Shown here one piece after another: positions 54,078 through 61,710 of a stretch of 64,000 bases of DNA. This stretch comes from Peribacillus frigoritolerans (lineage in GTDB: Bacteria > Bacillota > Bacilli > Bacillales > DSM-1321), in NCBI RefSeq assembly GCF_030676415.1, contig NZ_JAUUTW010000017.1, positions 1 through 64,000 of the forward strand, given 5' to 3'. Under the pieces are notes generated by a model, which saw only the letters and a list, made by a program, of their open reading frames with translations, had not been told where the DNA came from and ran no database searches. Every line of letters starts with the position of its first letter. Positions within the stretch are counted from its first letter, which is position 1. The translations under genes and the position numbers were made by a program.

Positions 54078-54638
54078 GTGCGATTGAAAGAAAAACTTGA
54101 TAAGGAATTGATGGCATTAGTAGTGAAAAAGCATCGTCCTGCTCTGGAAGAACTTTATGATCGGCATATTAAATTAATCTATGGTTTTATTTTTAAGTTC
54201 ACAAATGGAAATGCTGAAAAAACTAAAGAGATTGTGCAGTTGGTCTTTTTAAAGCTCTGGACCACAAAAAGCAGTTACAATTCCGAAAAGGGGCACTTTG
54301 TAAGCTGGCTTTTGACCGTTACACGAAATGTGTGTGTAGATTATGTCCGTAAAGACAGCGTTCATATCCGGAATAACAAACACATGGACATGAGTCATCC
54401 AATTGACATAGAAGATCCTAATAATGATATAGAAAATGGGCTATTACACAGTGAAATTGCCAATGCAAAAAGTAAGTTAAGCAAGCCGCAAAAAAGACTG
54501 ATTGATTTACTGTATTGGAAAGGGTACTCGTTAACGGAAATTGCTAAAATTGAAAATGAACCGATTGGTACCATCAAGAGCAGACTTCATCAGTCGCTTA
54601 AATTGTTGAAAAAGTATTTGGAAGTAGGTGGTTTGTAA
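54078..54638 (+). CDS. ECF sigma factor
   Basis: About 186 aa. Region 2: LEELYDRHIKLIYGFIFKFT, FLKLWTTKSSYNSEKGHFVS and WLLTVTRNVCVDYVRK. Region 4: LSKPQKRLIDLLYWKGYSLT followed by EIAKIENEPIGTIKSRLHQS. GTG 54078 lies 7 nt after GAGGAG and is preferred over the in-frame TTG at 54072. It abuts the anti-sigma gene, which starts right after its stop. It probably controls its own operon and perhaps the lipoprotein just upstream. Confidence 0.92.
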   Translation: MRLKEKLDKELMALVVKKHRPALEELYDRHIKLIYGFIFKFTNGNAEKTKEIVQLVFLKLWTTKSSYNSEKGHFVSWLLTVTRNVCVDYVRKDSVHIRNNKHMDMSHPIDIEDPNNDIENGLLHSEIANAKSKLSKPQKRLIDLLYWKGYSLTEIAKIENEPIGTIKSRLHQSLKLLKKYLEVGGL

Positions 54639-55361
54639 ATGAATACAGAGTGCGCTAACCTGCTTTCATTTTTATCGGGTGAACTGGGAGAAAAAGAAAA
54701 AAAAGCATTCGCGGAACACTTAATTCAATGCTCTGAATGCACTAGGGAGTATGAACAAATGACGGAAGCCTGGAATTCATTGAAATGGGATTTCGAAGAA
54801 ATGGAACCTTCTTCTTCCCTGAAATCAGAGGTTATGAATTTTGTCTTTGAGACGGATGATGAAGTTCCGGTGAGAAGGGAAAGGAATTGGAGTAGTTTTT
54901 TCTTTAAGCAGTTTACACCAGTAACTTCAGGTCTCTTGCTGGCCGCTCTGGTTTTGGCGTCTGTGCTGTTATATTCCAATATTCAACTGAAAAAAGAACT
55001 TGCAGCTATCAATCTGCCAATGGAGGTTAAGACGGCTCTATCTCTGCAGCCTGCCGATAAGACGGCTGTAAATATGAATACGGACGGGGCTGCATACATT
55101 TTGCAGCAAGGTGAAGAAAGAAGGTTAATCGTTCAGATTCAGAATTTGCCTAGCCTTCAAGAGTCCGAGGTGTATCAAGTGTGGTTGCTGAAAGATGGAA
55201 AACGGACAAATGCAGGAACTTTCAAGCCTGATGAAGCCGGCACGGGATCATTGACATACAAACTGTCCATTAATGATAAATTCAATCAAATTGGAATCAC
55301 AAGAGAACCAGATTCAAATAGTACAAAGCCGAGAGGCGAAAAAATAGTAGGATCTTCATAA
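54639..55361 (+). CDS. Zinc-finger anti-sigma factor (RskA-like)
   Basis: 240 aa. The N-terminal ZAS domain holds C5, H27, C31 and C34 (AEHLIQCSECTREYEQM), which would bind zinc and clasp the sigma factor. One membrane helix lies at about 90-112, and the outside domain is RskA-like (EVYQVWLLKDGKRTNAGTFK). It starts directly after the sigma stop. Release of the sigma factor by regulated proteolysis is the usual mode of this family. Confidence 0.9.
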   Translation: MNTECANLLSFLSGELGEKEKKAFAEHLIQCSECTREYEQMTEAWNSLKWDFEEMEPSSSLKSEVMNFVFETDDEVPVRRERNWSSFFFKQFTPVTSGLLLAALVLASVLLYSNIQLKKELAAINLPMEVKTALSLQPADKTAVNMNTDGAAYILQQGEERRLIVQIQNLPSLQESEVYQVWLLKDGKRTNAGTFKPDEAGTGSLTYKLSINDKFNQIGITREPDSNSTKPRGEKIVGSS

Positions 55362-55401
55362 AAATAAGAGACTTGCCCGCAAAGGGGGAGTCTCTTATTT
55401 T
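55361..55401 (+). terminator. Terminator after the anti-sigma gene
   Basis: AAAATAAGAGACT/AGTCTCTTATTTT, a 13-bp stem. It begins inside the anti-sigma stop codon. Confidence 0.88.
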
Positions 55402-55595
55402 CTGTTCGTACCTGAATTTAATAGCTAAGTGAATTAAACAAGAAGAAGTCGTGATTTACAATGGAAGCTCATATGAATTGGAATTTAAGTGTTTACCATT
55501 CACTATCGATCACTAGCAACGGATAACCAGCATGATTCGGTTGGGGGCAAATGTACTTGTTTAAGGTCAGACAAAAATTGTCATTTTCATGGTGA

Positions 55596-56596
55596 CTATT
55601 TATTCATTAAGTCCTCACAGTACTCCCGGATCAATGCCGAGGCTTTCGTTTGGCTGATAGAAAGGTCCTTCGCGACTTTCCTTGATGATTTGTATGTTTG
55701 GTATGATTTCCTGATCAATATCCGTTTCGTTTCATCAAGTGCTTATCGAGAGTAGTCGGGAGATCAATCTGTGTTACCTGTTCAACGTTCTCGGTTATCA
55801 TTTCAGGCAAGTCGGACATTAGGATAACGGAGTCACTTATTAAGACCAACCTTTCAATCAAGTTTTCGAGCTGGCGTACATTGCCTGGCCATGAATAATG
55901 AATTAATAGGTTCAAGCATTCTTCCGAAATGACTTTATTTTCATGATATCTTTCATTGAACTTATTTAAAAAATTGTACGTAAGGGGAATGATATCTTCT
56001 TTACGTTCTCGTAATGGAGGCAATTGAATATCAATCACATTTAAACGGTAAAATAAATCTTCACGGAATCTTTTATCGTTGACCATTTCTATTAAGTTCT
56101 GGTTTGTGGCAGCGACGATGCGGATGTCGACTTTTTTCGTTTCATTGCTGCCAACGGGTATGAATTGTTTGTCCTGGATTACTTGGAGAAGCTTTGCCTG
56201 CAGAGCTAGCGGTATTTCCCCAATTTCATCAAGAAATATAGTGCCTCCGTCTGCAGATTCTATCAAACCGCGTTTTCCAGTTTTGTTTGCACCGGTAAAA
56301 GCACCCTTTGTATAGCCGAATAGTTCAGATTCGAGCAGCTCTTCTGGAATGGCTGCACAGTTGATCGTCAGGAAAGGTTTGCTTTTCCGCGTACTGATCC
56401 GGTGGATGAAATGGGCGAGCACTCCTTTTCCCGTTCCAGATTCCCCCTGGATCAAAATCGTGGAATCAGTCGGCGCCACCTTTTCACAAAAAGTGAGGAT
56501 GCGGTTGATTTTACCGCTGTTAGTAATGAATCTCCCCGTTTCATCTTCGTCATGAGTCACTTTTGACTCACTACTTGCTTCATTTGCTTTTAACAT
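55596..56596 (-). pseudogene. Frameshifted and truncated sigma-54-dependent activator
   Basis: A sigma-54 AAA+ domain with Walker A GESGTGKG (about 51-58), the sigma-54 contact loop GAFTGA (about 98-103) and FREDLFYRLNVIDIQLPPLR. The frame then hits a stop at 55715, after LDKHLMKRNGY. Shifting frame within the preceding CACTTGATGAA restores DETKRILIRKSYQTYKSSRK and the Fis-type helix-turn-helix VAKDLSISQTKASALIREYC, ending at 55596. The N-terminal sensor (PAS) domain is also missing. Two lesions argue for a dead gene, though a -1 shift to make the DNA-binding end cannot be excluded. No target promoter is adjacent. Confidence 0.82.
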
Positions 56597-56694
56597 TGTA
56601 TACGTTTGTGTTTCTGTGGATGTAGTATTCGGCTTTTCTATGTTTTGGTATAGTAGTAATACAGATGATGTTCATTATGATTATGGAGGCAGCG

Positions 56695-57390
56695 ATGAAA
56701 TACGAGATTATCTTATTTGATGTTGATGATACATTGCTAGACTTTGGAATATCGGAAAAAAAGGCACTGCATGAAGCTTTTTTAGAGTTCGGTTTGCCTA
56801 GAGGGGCGGAGGATTATGCGGGATGCTATCAAGAAATCAGTGAGGTTTTATGGAGAGATTTGGAACAGGGGCTTATTGATTTAACAAATCTGGGGGTGGA
56901 AAGGTTCAAGCGATTGTTCCTGAAGCATGGGCTTGATATCGATGCGGATGCTTTCAGCCGTGCTTACTTAGAACATTTGGGAAAGGAAATACATCTTGTG
57001 CCGGGGGCTTTAGAGGTTTGCGGGAAGCTTGGAGGATGCCGGCTGGCCATTATAACAAATGGCTTCACGAAAGTGCAGACAGCAAGAATCGGCGGTTCAC
57101 CCCTTTGTAATACTTTTGAAACTTTGATAGTTTCACAAGAGGCTGGGTTTCAGAAGCCTGATAGAGAGATTTTTGATTATGCATTTTCCAAGTTGAAAAT
57201 TACAGATAAATCGAAAGCGTTGATAGTGGGTGACTCCTTGACATCAGATATACAGGGCGGCTTGAATTATGGAATGGATACATGCTGGTACAATCCCCAT
57301 CAAAAGGATAATAATCTGGGAATCAAGCCCACCTATGAAATCCGGACGCTGACTGATCTTTTGGAGATTGTAGGAAGTAAGGAAGTTTAG
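56695..57390 (+). CDS. yfnB: HAD-family nucleotidase-like hydrolase (YfnB/YjjG type)
   Basis: 231 aa from ATG 56695, which follows TATGGAGG; an upstream frame extension has no site. HAD motifs: FDVDDTLLDFG (nucleophile), IITNGFTKVQ (Thr), Lys in AGFQKPDREIFDYAF and GDSLTSDIQGG. The NP-N/G pattern and length match the pyrimidine 5'-nucleotidase YjjG/YfnB branch, which removes non-canonical nucleotides. Monocistronic. Confidence 0.87.
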   Translation: MKYEIILFDVDDTLLDFGISEKKALHEAFLEFGLPRGAEDYAGCYQEISEVLWRDLEQGLIDLTNLGVERFKRLFLKHGLDIDADAFSRAYLEHLGKEIHLVPGALEVCGKLGGCRLAIITNGFTKVQTARIGGSPLCNTFETLIVSQEAGFQKPDREIFDYAFSKLKITDKSKALIVGDSLTSDIQGGLNYGMDTCWYNPHQKDNNLGIKPTYEIRTLTDLLEIVGSKEV

Positions 57391-57408
57391 AGAGGTATAT
57401 GCGTTCTA

Positions 57409-57459
57409 AAAAACAGAGGCCGATTGTCCAAGTGATAGGACGCGCAGCCTCTGTTTTTT
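57409..57459. terminator. Bidirectional terminator between yfnB and the MHS transporter
   Basis: AAAAACAGAGGC/GCCTCTGTTTTTT stem with a longer, partly paired loop and A/T runs on both sides. Confidence 0.88.
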
Positions 57460-57480
57460 CTTATGCCAGGGATTTTAGAA

Positions 57481-58779
57481 TCAGTTCAAATCCAGCTCAT
57501 GTGGTTTAAGCGTTTGATCCTTTTCGATCCTTCTGCTGAAATGCGGTGATAATATACAAAGCGCCAGGGAAATTGCGAGACCTGCCATCATGAATCCGCC
57601 AAATACCAAAGGGGATGGGCCATATGATTCAGCCATGGTTGTCCAGATGAGCGGACCGAAACCTGCAATGGCTGCCGCGACCTGATAACCCACGGATAAT
57701 CCAGTATAACGGACCTTGGCAGGAAAGAGCTCCGAGAATAATGTCCCTTGTGTAGAAAAAATGGCTCCCCAGATGACGCCGAGTACAACTGCCTGCATAA
57801 AGTAGAACCAGCCGACCCCACGCCCAATCATTGTGAAATATGGGATGGCCAAGACGAAAAGGAGAATCAGGCCCCCAAAATAGATGATTTTTCGATCGAT
57901 AAAATCAGAAATGTAACCAATGACAGGAATGGTAATTAGCATTGTAGCACAGCCGATCGTTAACCCGGTAAGGGCTGACTCTTGGGAATAACCAAAATAC
58001 AGTGTAGTAAAGACGAGAACATAGGACATGATGAATACATTGAAGAACCCGTCCCCAATTTTTAGTCCGATCACTTGCAGCACACTTCTCCAATCGTGTT
58101 TCAACGTTTCAATAATGGGAACTTTCGCAAGATCACCGCTATCTTTCTGCTGTTGGAATTCCGGCGTTTCTTCAATGCCACTCCTTACCCAGATTGCCAA
58201 TCCGATCAGTACACCGCTTAAAAGGAATGGAATCCGCCAACCCCAAGATAAAAATTGGGCATCGGTTGTCAAGGAACTGATAAGGGTTAGGCTGAACGAA
58301 CCGGCTACCAAACCGATGGGGACCCCTAGTTGGGGAATGGATCCATATAACCCACGGACACCCTTTGGAGCAGATTCCGTTGCCAATAGGATGGCTCCGC
58401 CCCATTCACCTCCCAAGGAAATTCCTTGAATCAACCTCAGCACCACCAAGATGGCGGGGGCGGCCAACCCAACCTGGGCATAAGTGGGCAGAACACCGAT
58501 AAGCATTGAACTCCCTCCCATACCAATAAGGGTGAACATGAGTGCTGCCTTCCGTCCGATGCGATCACCCATATGACCGAATAGGATGCTTCCGATTGGA
58601 CGGGCTGCGTAACCAGCCCCGAAAGTGACAAAGGCGAGAAGAAGTGAAATCGCAGGATCATGATTGGGAAAGAATAGAGTTGTAAAAACTAGGCCTGTTG
58701 CTGTACCGTATAAATAAAAATCATACCACTCAATAACGGAACCAGCTAAACTAGCGAAAAGAACTCGACTTTTTTTCAT
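57481..58779 (-). CDS. MFS transporter, metabolite:H+ symporter (MHS) family
   Basis: 432 aa, 12 membrane helices. The MHS signature GSVIEWYDFYLYGTATGLVF opens the protein, and the MFS loop 2-3 motif GHMGDRIGRKAALM and RLIQGISLGGEWGGAILLAT follow. Relatives carry proline, betaine, citrate, shikimate or ketoglutarate with protons; the substrate cannot be told. ATG 58779 lies after AAAGGAG; 24 upstream in-frame codons are dropped. Monocistronic. Confidence 0.9.
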   Translation of the reverse strand: MKKSRVLFASLAGSVIEWYDFYLYGTATGLVFTTLFFPNHDPAISLLLAFVTFGAGYAARPIGSILFGHMGDRIGRKAALMFTLIGMGGSSMLIGVLPTYAQVGLAAPAILVVLRLIQGISLGGEWGGAILLATESAPKGVRGLYGSIPQLGVPIGLVAGSFSLTLISSLTTDAQFLSWGWRIPFLLSGVLIGLAIWVRSGIEETPEFQQQKDSGDLAKVPIIETLKHDWRSVLQVIGLKIGDGFFNVFIMSYVLVFTTLYFGYSQESALTGLTIGCATMLITIPVIGYISDFIDRKIIYFGGLILLFVLAIPYFTMIGRGVGWFYFMQAVVLGVIWGAIFSTQGTLFSELFPAKVRYTGLSVGYQVAAAIAGFGPLIWTTMAESYGPSPLVFGGFMMAGLAISLALCILSPHFSRRIEKDQTLKPHELDLN

Positions 58780-59220
58780 GGGAAATGCTCCTTTAATGCA
58801 TAGTTTTTCATCAAAATTGTTTTCAAAAATAAATAAAGCCGAAATGAACAAAAATGATGGTGAAGGAATATAAGTAAATAACTGGATTATTTAGATTATT
58901 TTAGAGGGGATTATCCATATCGGTCAATATATTTCTGACTTTTCTGAAAAAAATGAAGCGAATAACTTAGCTCTCATCACCTGTATTGGAATATAATTAA
59001 TTCTAAAGTAATGGAAATAAACGATTCGACCATCTCGGATAAAATGACTTAAGCGAAATGAAATGGAAAAGTTTTAGCTATTTTTCATGTATAGAAGAGT
59101 GGCAAAGTGGAAATCATGTGGATAAGGAAATGAAAAAGAGGAAAGGATAAGTTTTAATAAATAATAATAATCTCCAAGTTATTTAGTATAATAGAAAAAA
59201 GGTTAAGGAGTTGGTTTCGT
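58780..59220. other. Divergent intergenic region
   Basis: About 440 nt, AT-rich. TATAAT near 59190 may be the -10 of the IDEAL-type gene. No other feature was recognised. Confidence 0.4.
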
Positions 59221-59400
59221 ATGGAGAAGCAATTGCCAGGAACATCGCTTGAACCTGAAGAGATGGCTGAAATGGTTTTAAAAAAGGCCCTTAGTGATTA
59301 CCGGAAAGCACAAATCGAAAAAGAAATCGATGACTCATTAAAGAATCGGGATAAGGAAGAGTTCCTACGTTTAACTGAAATATTGAAGGGCATTTCCTGA
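59221..59400 (+). CDS. IDEAL-domain-like small protein, 59 aa
   Basis: Too short for most gene finders, but AAGGAG sits well before the ATG. The core EKEIDDSLKNRDKEEFLRLT matches the IDEAL pattern (I-D-x-x-L-x-x-x-D-x-x-x-F). IDEAL domains occur in Bacillus ComK and in many small proteins and are thought to mediate protein contact. The N-terminal part is acidic (LEPEEMAEMVLKKAL). Monocistronic; its partner is unknown. Confidence 0.75.
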   Translation: MEKQLPGTSLEPEEMAEMVLKKALSDYRKAQIEKEIDDSLKNRDKEEFLRLTEILKGIS

Positions 59401-59549
59401 AATTTTATACACGGTGAACAAGACAAGTAGTTATGATATAGAAAGTACACCTAAAAGCCAGCACAGCTTGATAATATAAATATCATGAAGACGAAACTTT
59501 ATTTATCTGGAACATTCTAAGTAAATAGCAATCTATAGAATTATAATAT

Positions 59550-59578
59550 TTTACATTGTAAGCGCTTTCTTGTATAAT
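59550..59578 (+). promoter_or_regulatory. Promoter with an embedded cre-like (CcpA) site
   Basis: TTTACA (59550-59555), 17 nt, TATAAT (59573-59578). The spacer holds TGTAAGCGCTTTCT (59557-59570), which fits the cre consensus TGWAARCGYTWNCW at every position. CcpA bound there should block RNA polymerase, so the downstream small RNA/peptide should be off in glucose. Confidence 0.78.
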
Positions 59579-59692
59579 CAAATAAAGAAAACGATGGAGA
59601 GAAGATATGTAAGTAAGCTAATGGCGGGATTCACAGGTATTAGTGGCTGAAAAGTTTATGCATCGGGATAAAAACTAAAAGGGGGAATAGAT

Positions 59693-59821
59693 ATGAAAAA
59701 GAATGGAGTGTCATTAGTTGAATTTGTTCAGGAGGATCGATTCGAACTCAGCTCCTACATTACTTCTTTATTTAACAAACTGAATGACTATGTTCCCAAA
59801 AGTCTTAAAGATAAAAAGTGA
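59693..59821 (+). CDS. 42-aa peptide encoded on a short, probably CcpA-repressed transcript
   Basis: MKKNGVSLVEFVQEDRFELS begins the peptide and NDYVPKSLKDKK ends it. AGGGGGAATAG gives a good ribosome-binding site. No family was recognised and no membrane helix is clear. The transcript would run from about 59585 to the terminator at 59875, roughly 290 nt, with a leader of about 110 nt that itself contains a start-stop ATGTAA (59607) and a 9-codon frame (59621-59650). It could be a small protein gene or a dual-function RNA. Confidence 0.62.
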   Translation: MKKNGVSLVEFVQEDRFELSSYITSLFNKLNDYVPKSLKDKK

Positions 59822-59828
59822 ATGACAA

Positions 59829-59875
59829 AAAATTGGATCAGGAAGATCTGCATAACTTCCTGATCCATTTTTTAT
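59829..59875 (+). terminator. Terminator after the 42-aa peptide gene
   Basis: AAATTGGATCAGGAAG and CTTCCTGATCCATTT form a strong stem with loop ATCTGCATAA, followed by a T run. Confidence 0.9.
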
Positions 59876-59930
59876 TTTGTTTTGGATTTAGAGTTTTAAG
59901 ACAGTGTCCCTAAGCCAGAACCTCAATAAT

Positions 59931-59952
59931 TGACAATGAGAATCGTTATCGA
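59931..59952. promoter_or_regulatory. Fur-box-like operator upstream of hmoA
   Basis: TGACAATGAGAATCGTTATCGA. The 7-1-7 core TGAGAATCGTTATCG (59937-59951) matches 11-12 of the consensus positions, and an overlapping half-site TGACAAT precedes it. It lies 44 nt before the start codon. B. subtilis hmoA is Fur-controlled. Confidence 0.8.
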
Positions 59953-59995
59953 CTAAGATGATTCATTATAAGTATATCGATTGGAGTTGTTCCTA

Positions 59996-60316
59996 TTGTT
60001 CGTTCAAATGAGAAAAACGGTGGTTAAAGAAGGTAATGCAGAACAAGTAGTAAAACGGTTCAGTGGAGAAGGGATCATAGAAAAGCAGGAAGGGTTCATC
60101 GATTTAAGTGTTATGGTGAAAAAAGTGCGACGCGGGGATGAAGAGGTCATCGTTATGATCAATTGGGAGTCGGAGGCGCATTGGAAGCAGTGGGAAAAGA
60201 GTGAAGCCCATATCGCAGGCCATAAAGCAAACCTTGGGAAACCAAAGCCTGAATATATCGTCAGTTCGGAAGGATCATTATATGAAGTGGAAGCTATTAA
60301 AAAGGCAGTGAAATAA
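59996..60316 (+). CDS. hmoA: Haem-degrading monooxygenase HmoA (IsdG-like)
   Basis: 106 aa. It opens haem to release iron. The ABM ferredoxin-like fold is clear from strong similarity to B. subtilis HmoA (YetG): FVQMRKTVVKEGNAEQVVKR, IEKQEGFIDLSVMVKKVRRG and WKQWEKSEAHIAGHKAN. The Trp and His of the haem pocket are there. TTG 59996 is about 9 nt after GGAG and aligns with the known start; the open frame from 59981 is longer. Repression by Fur is expected from the operator upstream. Confidence 0.92.
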   Translation: MFVQMRKTVVKEGNAEQVVKRFSGEGIIEKQEGFIDLSVMVKKVRRGDEEVIVMINWESEAHWKQWEKSEAHIAGHKANLGKPKPEYIVSSEGSLYEVEAIKKAVK

Positions 60317-60888
60317 CAGACTATAAGCTAGCCTGTTTTAATTTCCGTACAATGGATTAGATATTTCTTGAGTTACTGGGTGAAATATCCCATTTCTCAA
60401 CTATCGAGGCGCATAAGGATGCGGAATGGTTACCGTTCACATACAATAGCTTACCTTCACTAAAATTCAGGCTCCCATTAAGGGTGCCTCTTTTTGTTGA
60501 TGTCGGGATAGGGTATGTAATTCCTATTCTGTTGATATAGTAAAATATCTTTTATTTTCTTTAAAATGGAGACATTTATGGAAATGTGAAGTAATGGGGA
60601 GCAGGAAGGTCGTCTAAAAAGTTTATATATATGAAATAATTGGGCTGTTGTTCTAAGAATAGCTGGAATTCCTATGTTAAAAGTCAATTGAGTTTAGAAA
60701 TATTAATATACCAAAATACCATTAACGATATCTATAAAGTAGTGGTTAATTTAAAGAGAACCCAGATCGATCTTAGCTGGGATTTCAATTACGACGAAGA
60801 GCTATTCTCCTTGGAAATGCTTTTAACTAAATATATTTGATGTATTCCTTTTCCCGCTTAATGTCGTTCTCCGTATCTCCCAATATAA
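60317..60888. other. Intergenic region with likely gene remnants
   Basis: About 570 nt. It holds one terminator (60470-60495) and a frame at 60640-60840 without a start site. The latter is followed by the LacI remnant and may be debris of the same deleted locus. Confidence 0.4.
60470..60495 (+). terminator. Terminator downstream of hmoA
   Basis: GGCTCCC/GGGTGCC stem with an ATTAA loop and a TCTTTTT tail, 150 nt after hmoA. Confidence 0.75.
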
Positions 60889-61206
60889 CCTGATAGCCCT
60901 GAAGCAGTGTTTGTTTTTAATGATGAAATGGCGCTGGGATCTGTAAAGGCGATCCAGGATCTTGGCTTGAGCGTTCCCGGGGATATTGCTGTCGCAGGTT
61001 TTGATAATTTGAAAATTGCATCGATTTTTAATCCTCATATAACGACCATTGACCAGCCTAAGTACGAAATAGGGAAAAAGGCAACGAACTTATTGCTGAC
61101 CTTAATGAAAGGCGGAACCATTGAAAAGAAAAAATTCGTTCTGGAAGATGAGTTGATCATCCGCGAATCTTGCGGTTCCAAATTGGAAAAAAGCTTGAAT
61201 GCATAA
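60889..61206 (+). pseudogene. C-terminal remnant of a LacI-family repressor
   Basis: The frame opens directly after a stop and reads PEAVFVFNDEMALGSVKAIQ, GLSVPGDIAVAGFDNLKIAS and HITTIDQPKYEIGKKATNLL: the end of the sugar-binding domain of LacI/PurR-type regulators. The DNA-binding helix-turn-helix and about 220 residues are gone and no ribosome-binding site exists, so it cannot act as a repressor. The sugar it sensed is unknown. A terminator follows. Confidence 0.85.
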
Positions 61207-61710
61207 AAATGTTTGGCAAGATTGCTATGTTAGTAAATGAATGGCTTCCTTTTATGGGAGCCTTTTTGCATGTCGACTAAGATGTGAAAAAACCACATTT
61301 TTTGGGGGGCAAACATACCAGGGATTTTTCTAATTTCATGTTTGCTTCTAATAGGGATGGGAGCTGTTTTAGGTACCAACGTTCCGCCTCCGAGTAACCA
61401 AAATTCAGGGTCATTCACAGTGAATGGAGCCAACACTGTTTACCGTTCCTGTGACTGGTCGCTAACAGGTGACGATCATTCGGCTGAATTAATGTAAGCT
61501 GTAACATTAATAATATGGAAAGGTGATATTGGATTTTTTTTGATTGAATGTTCAGGGCTTTTTAATTGGCCTTATTATCGATATTCATAATAGGTTTCAC
61601 TTCGAATTGCCGGCATATAAGTTTACAAAAAGCGCCCTTAGCTTAAATAGCATCTATGACTAAAGGCTAAGGACATTCATGGTTTACAGGGGGTTCTAGT
61701 CCGGATGAAT
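61207..61710. other. Intergenic region with unassigned coding-like debris
   Basis: About 500 nt. Terminator at 61243-61267, then a plus-strand frame without a start (LLLIGMGAVLGTNVPPPSNQ...) ending at 61497. It looks like the end of a lost gene but was not recognised. A weak minus-strand hairpin CCTTAGC/GCTAAGG near 61640-61670 may end the activator gene. Confidence 0.4.
61243..61267 (+). terminator. Terminator after the LacI remnant
   Basis: GGCTTCC/GGGAGCC stem (one G:T) with a TTTTT tail. Confidence 0.75.
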
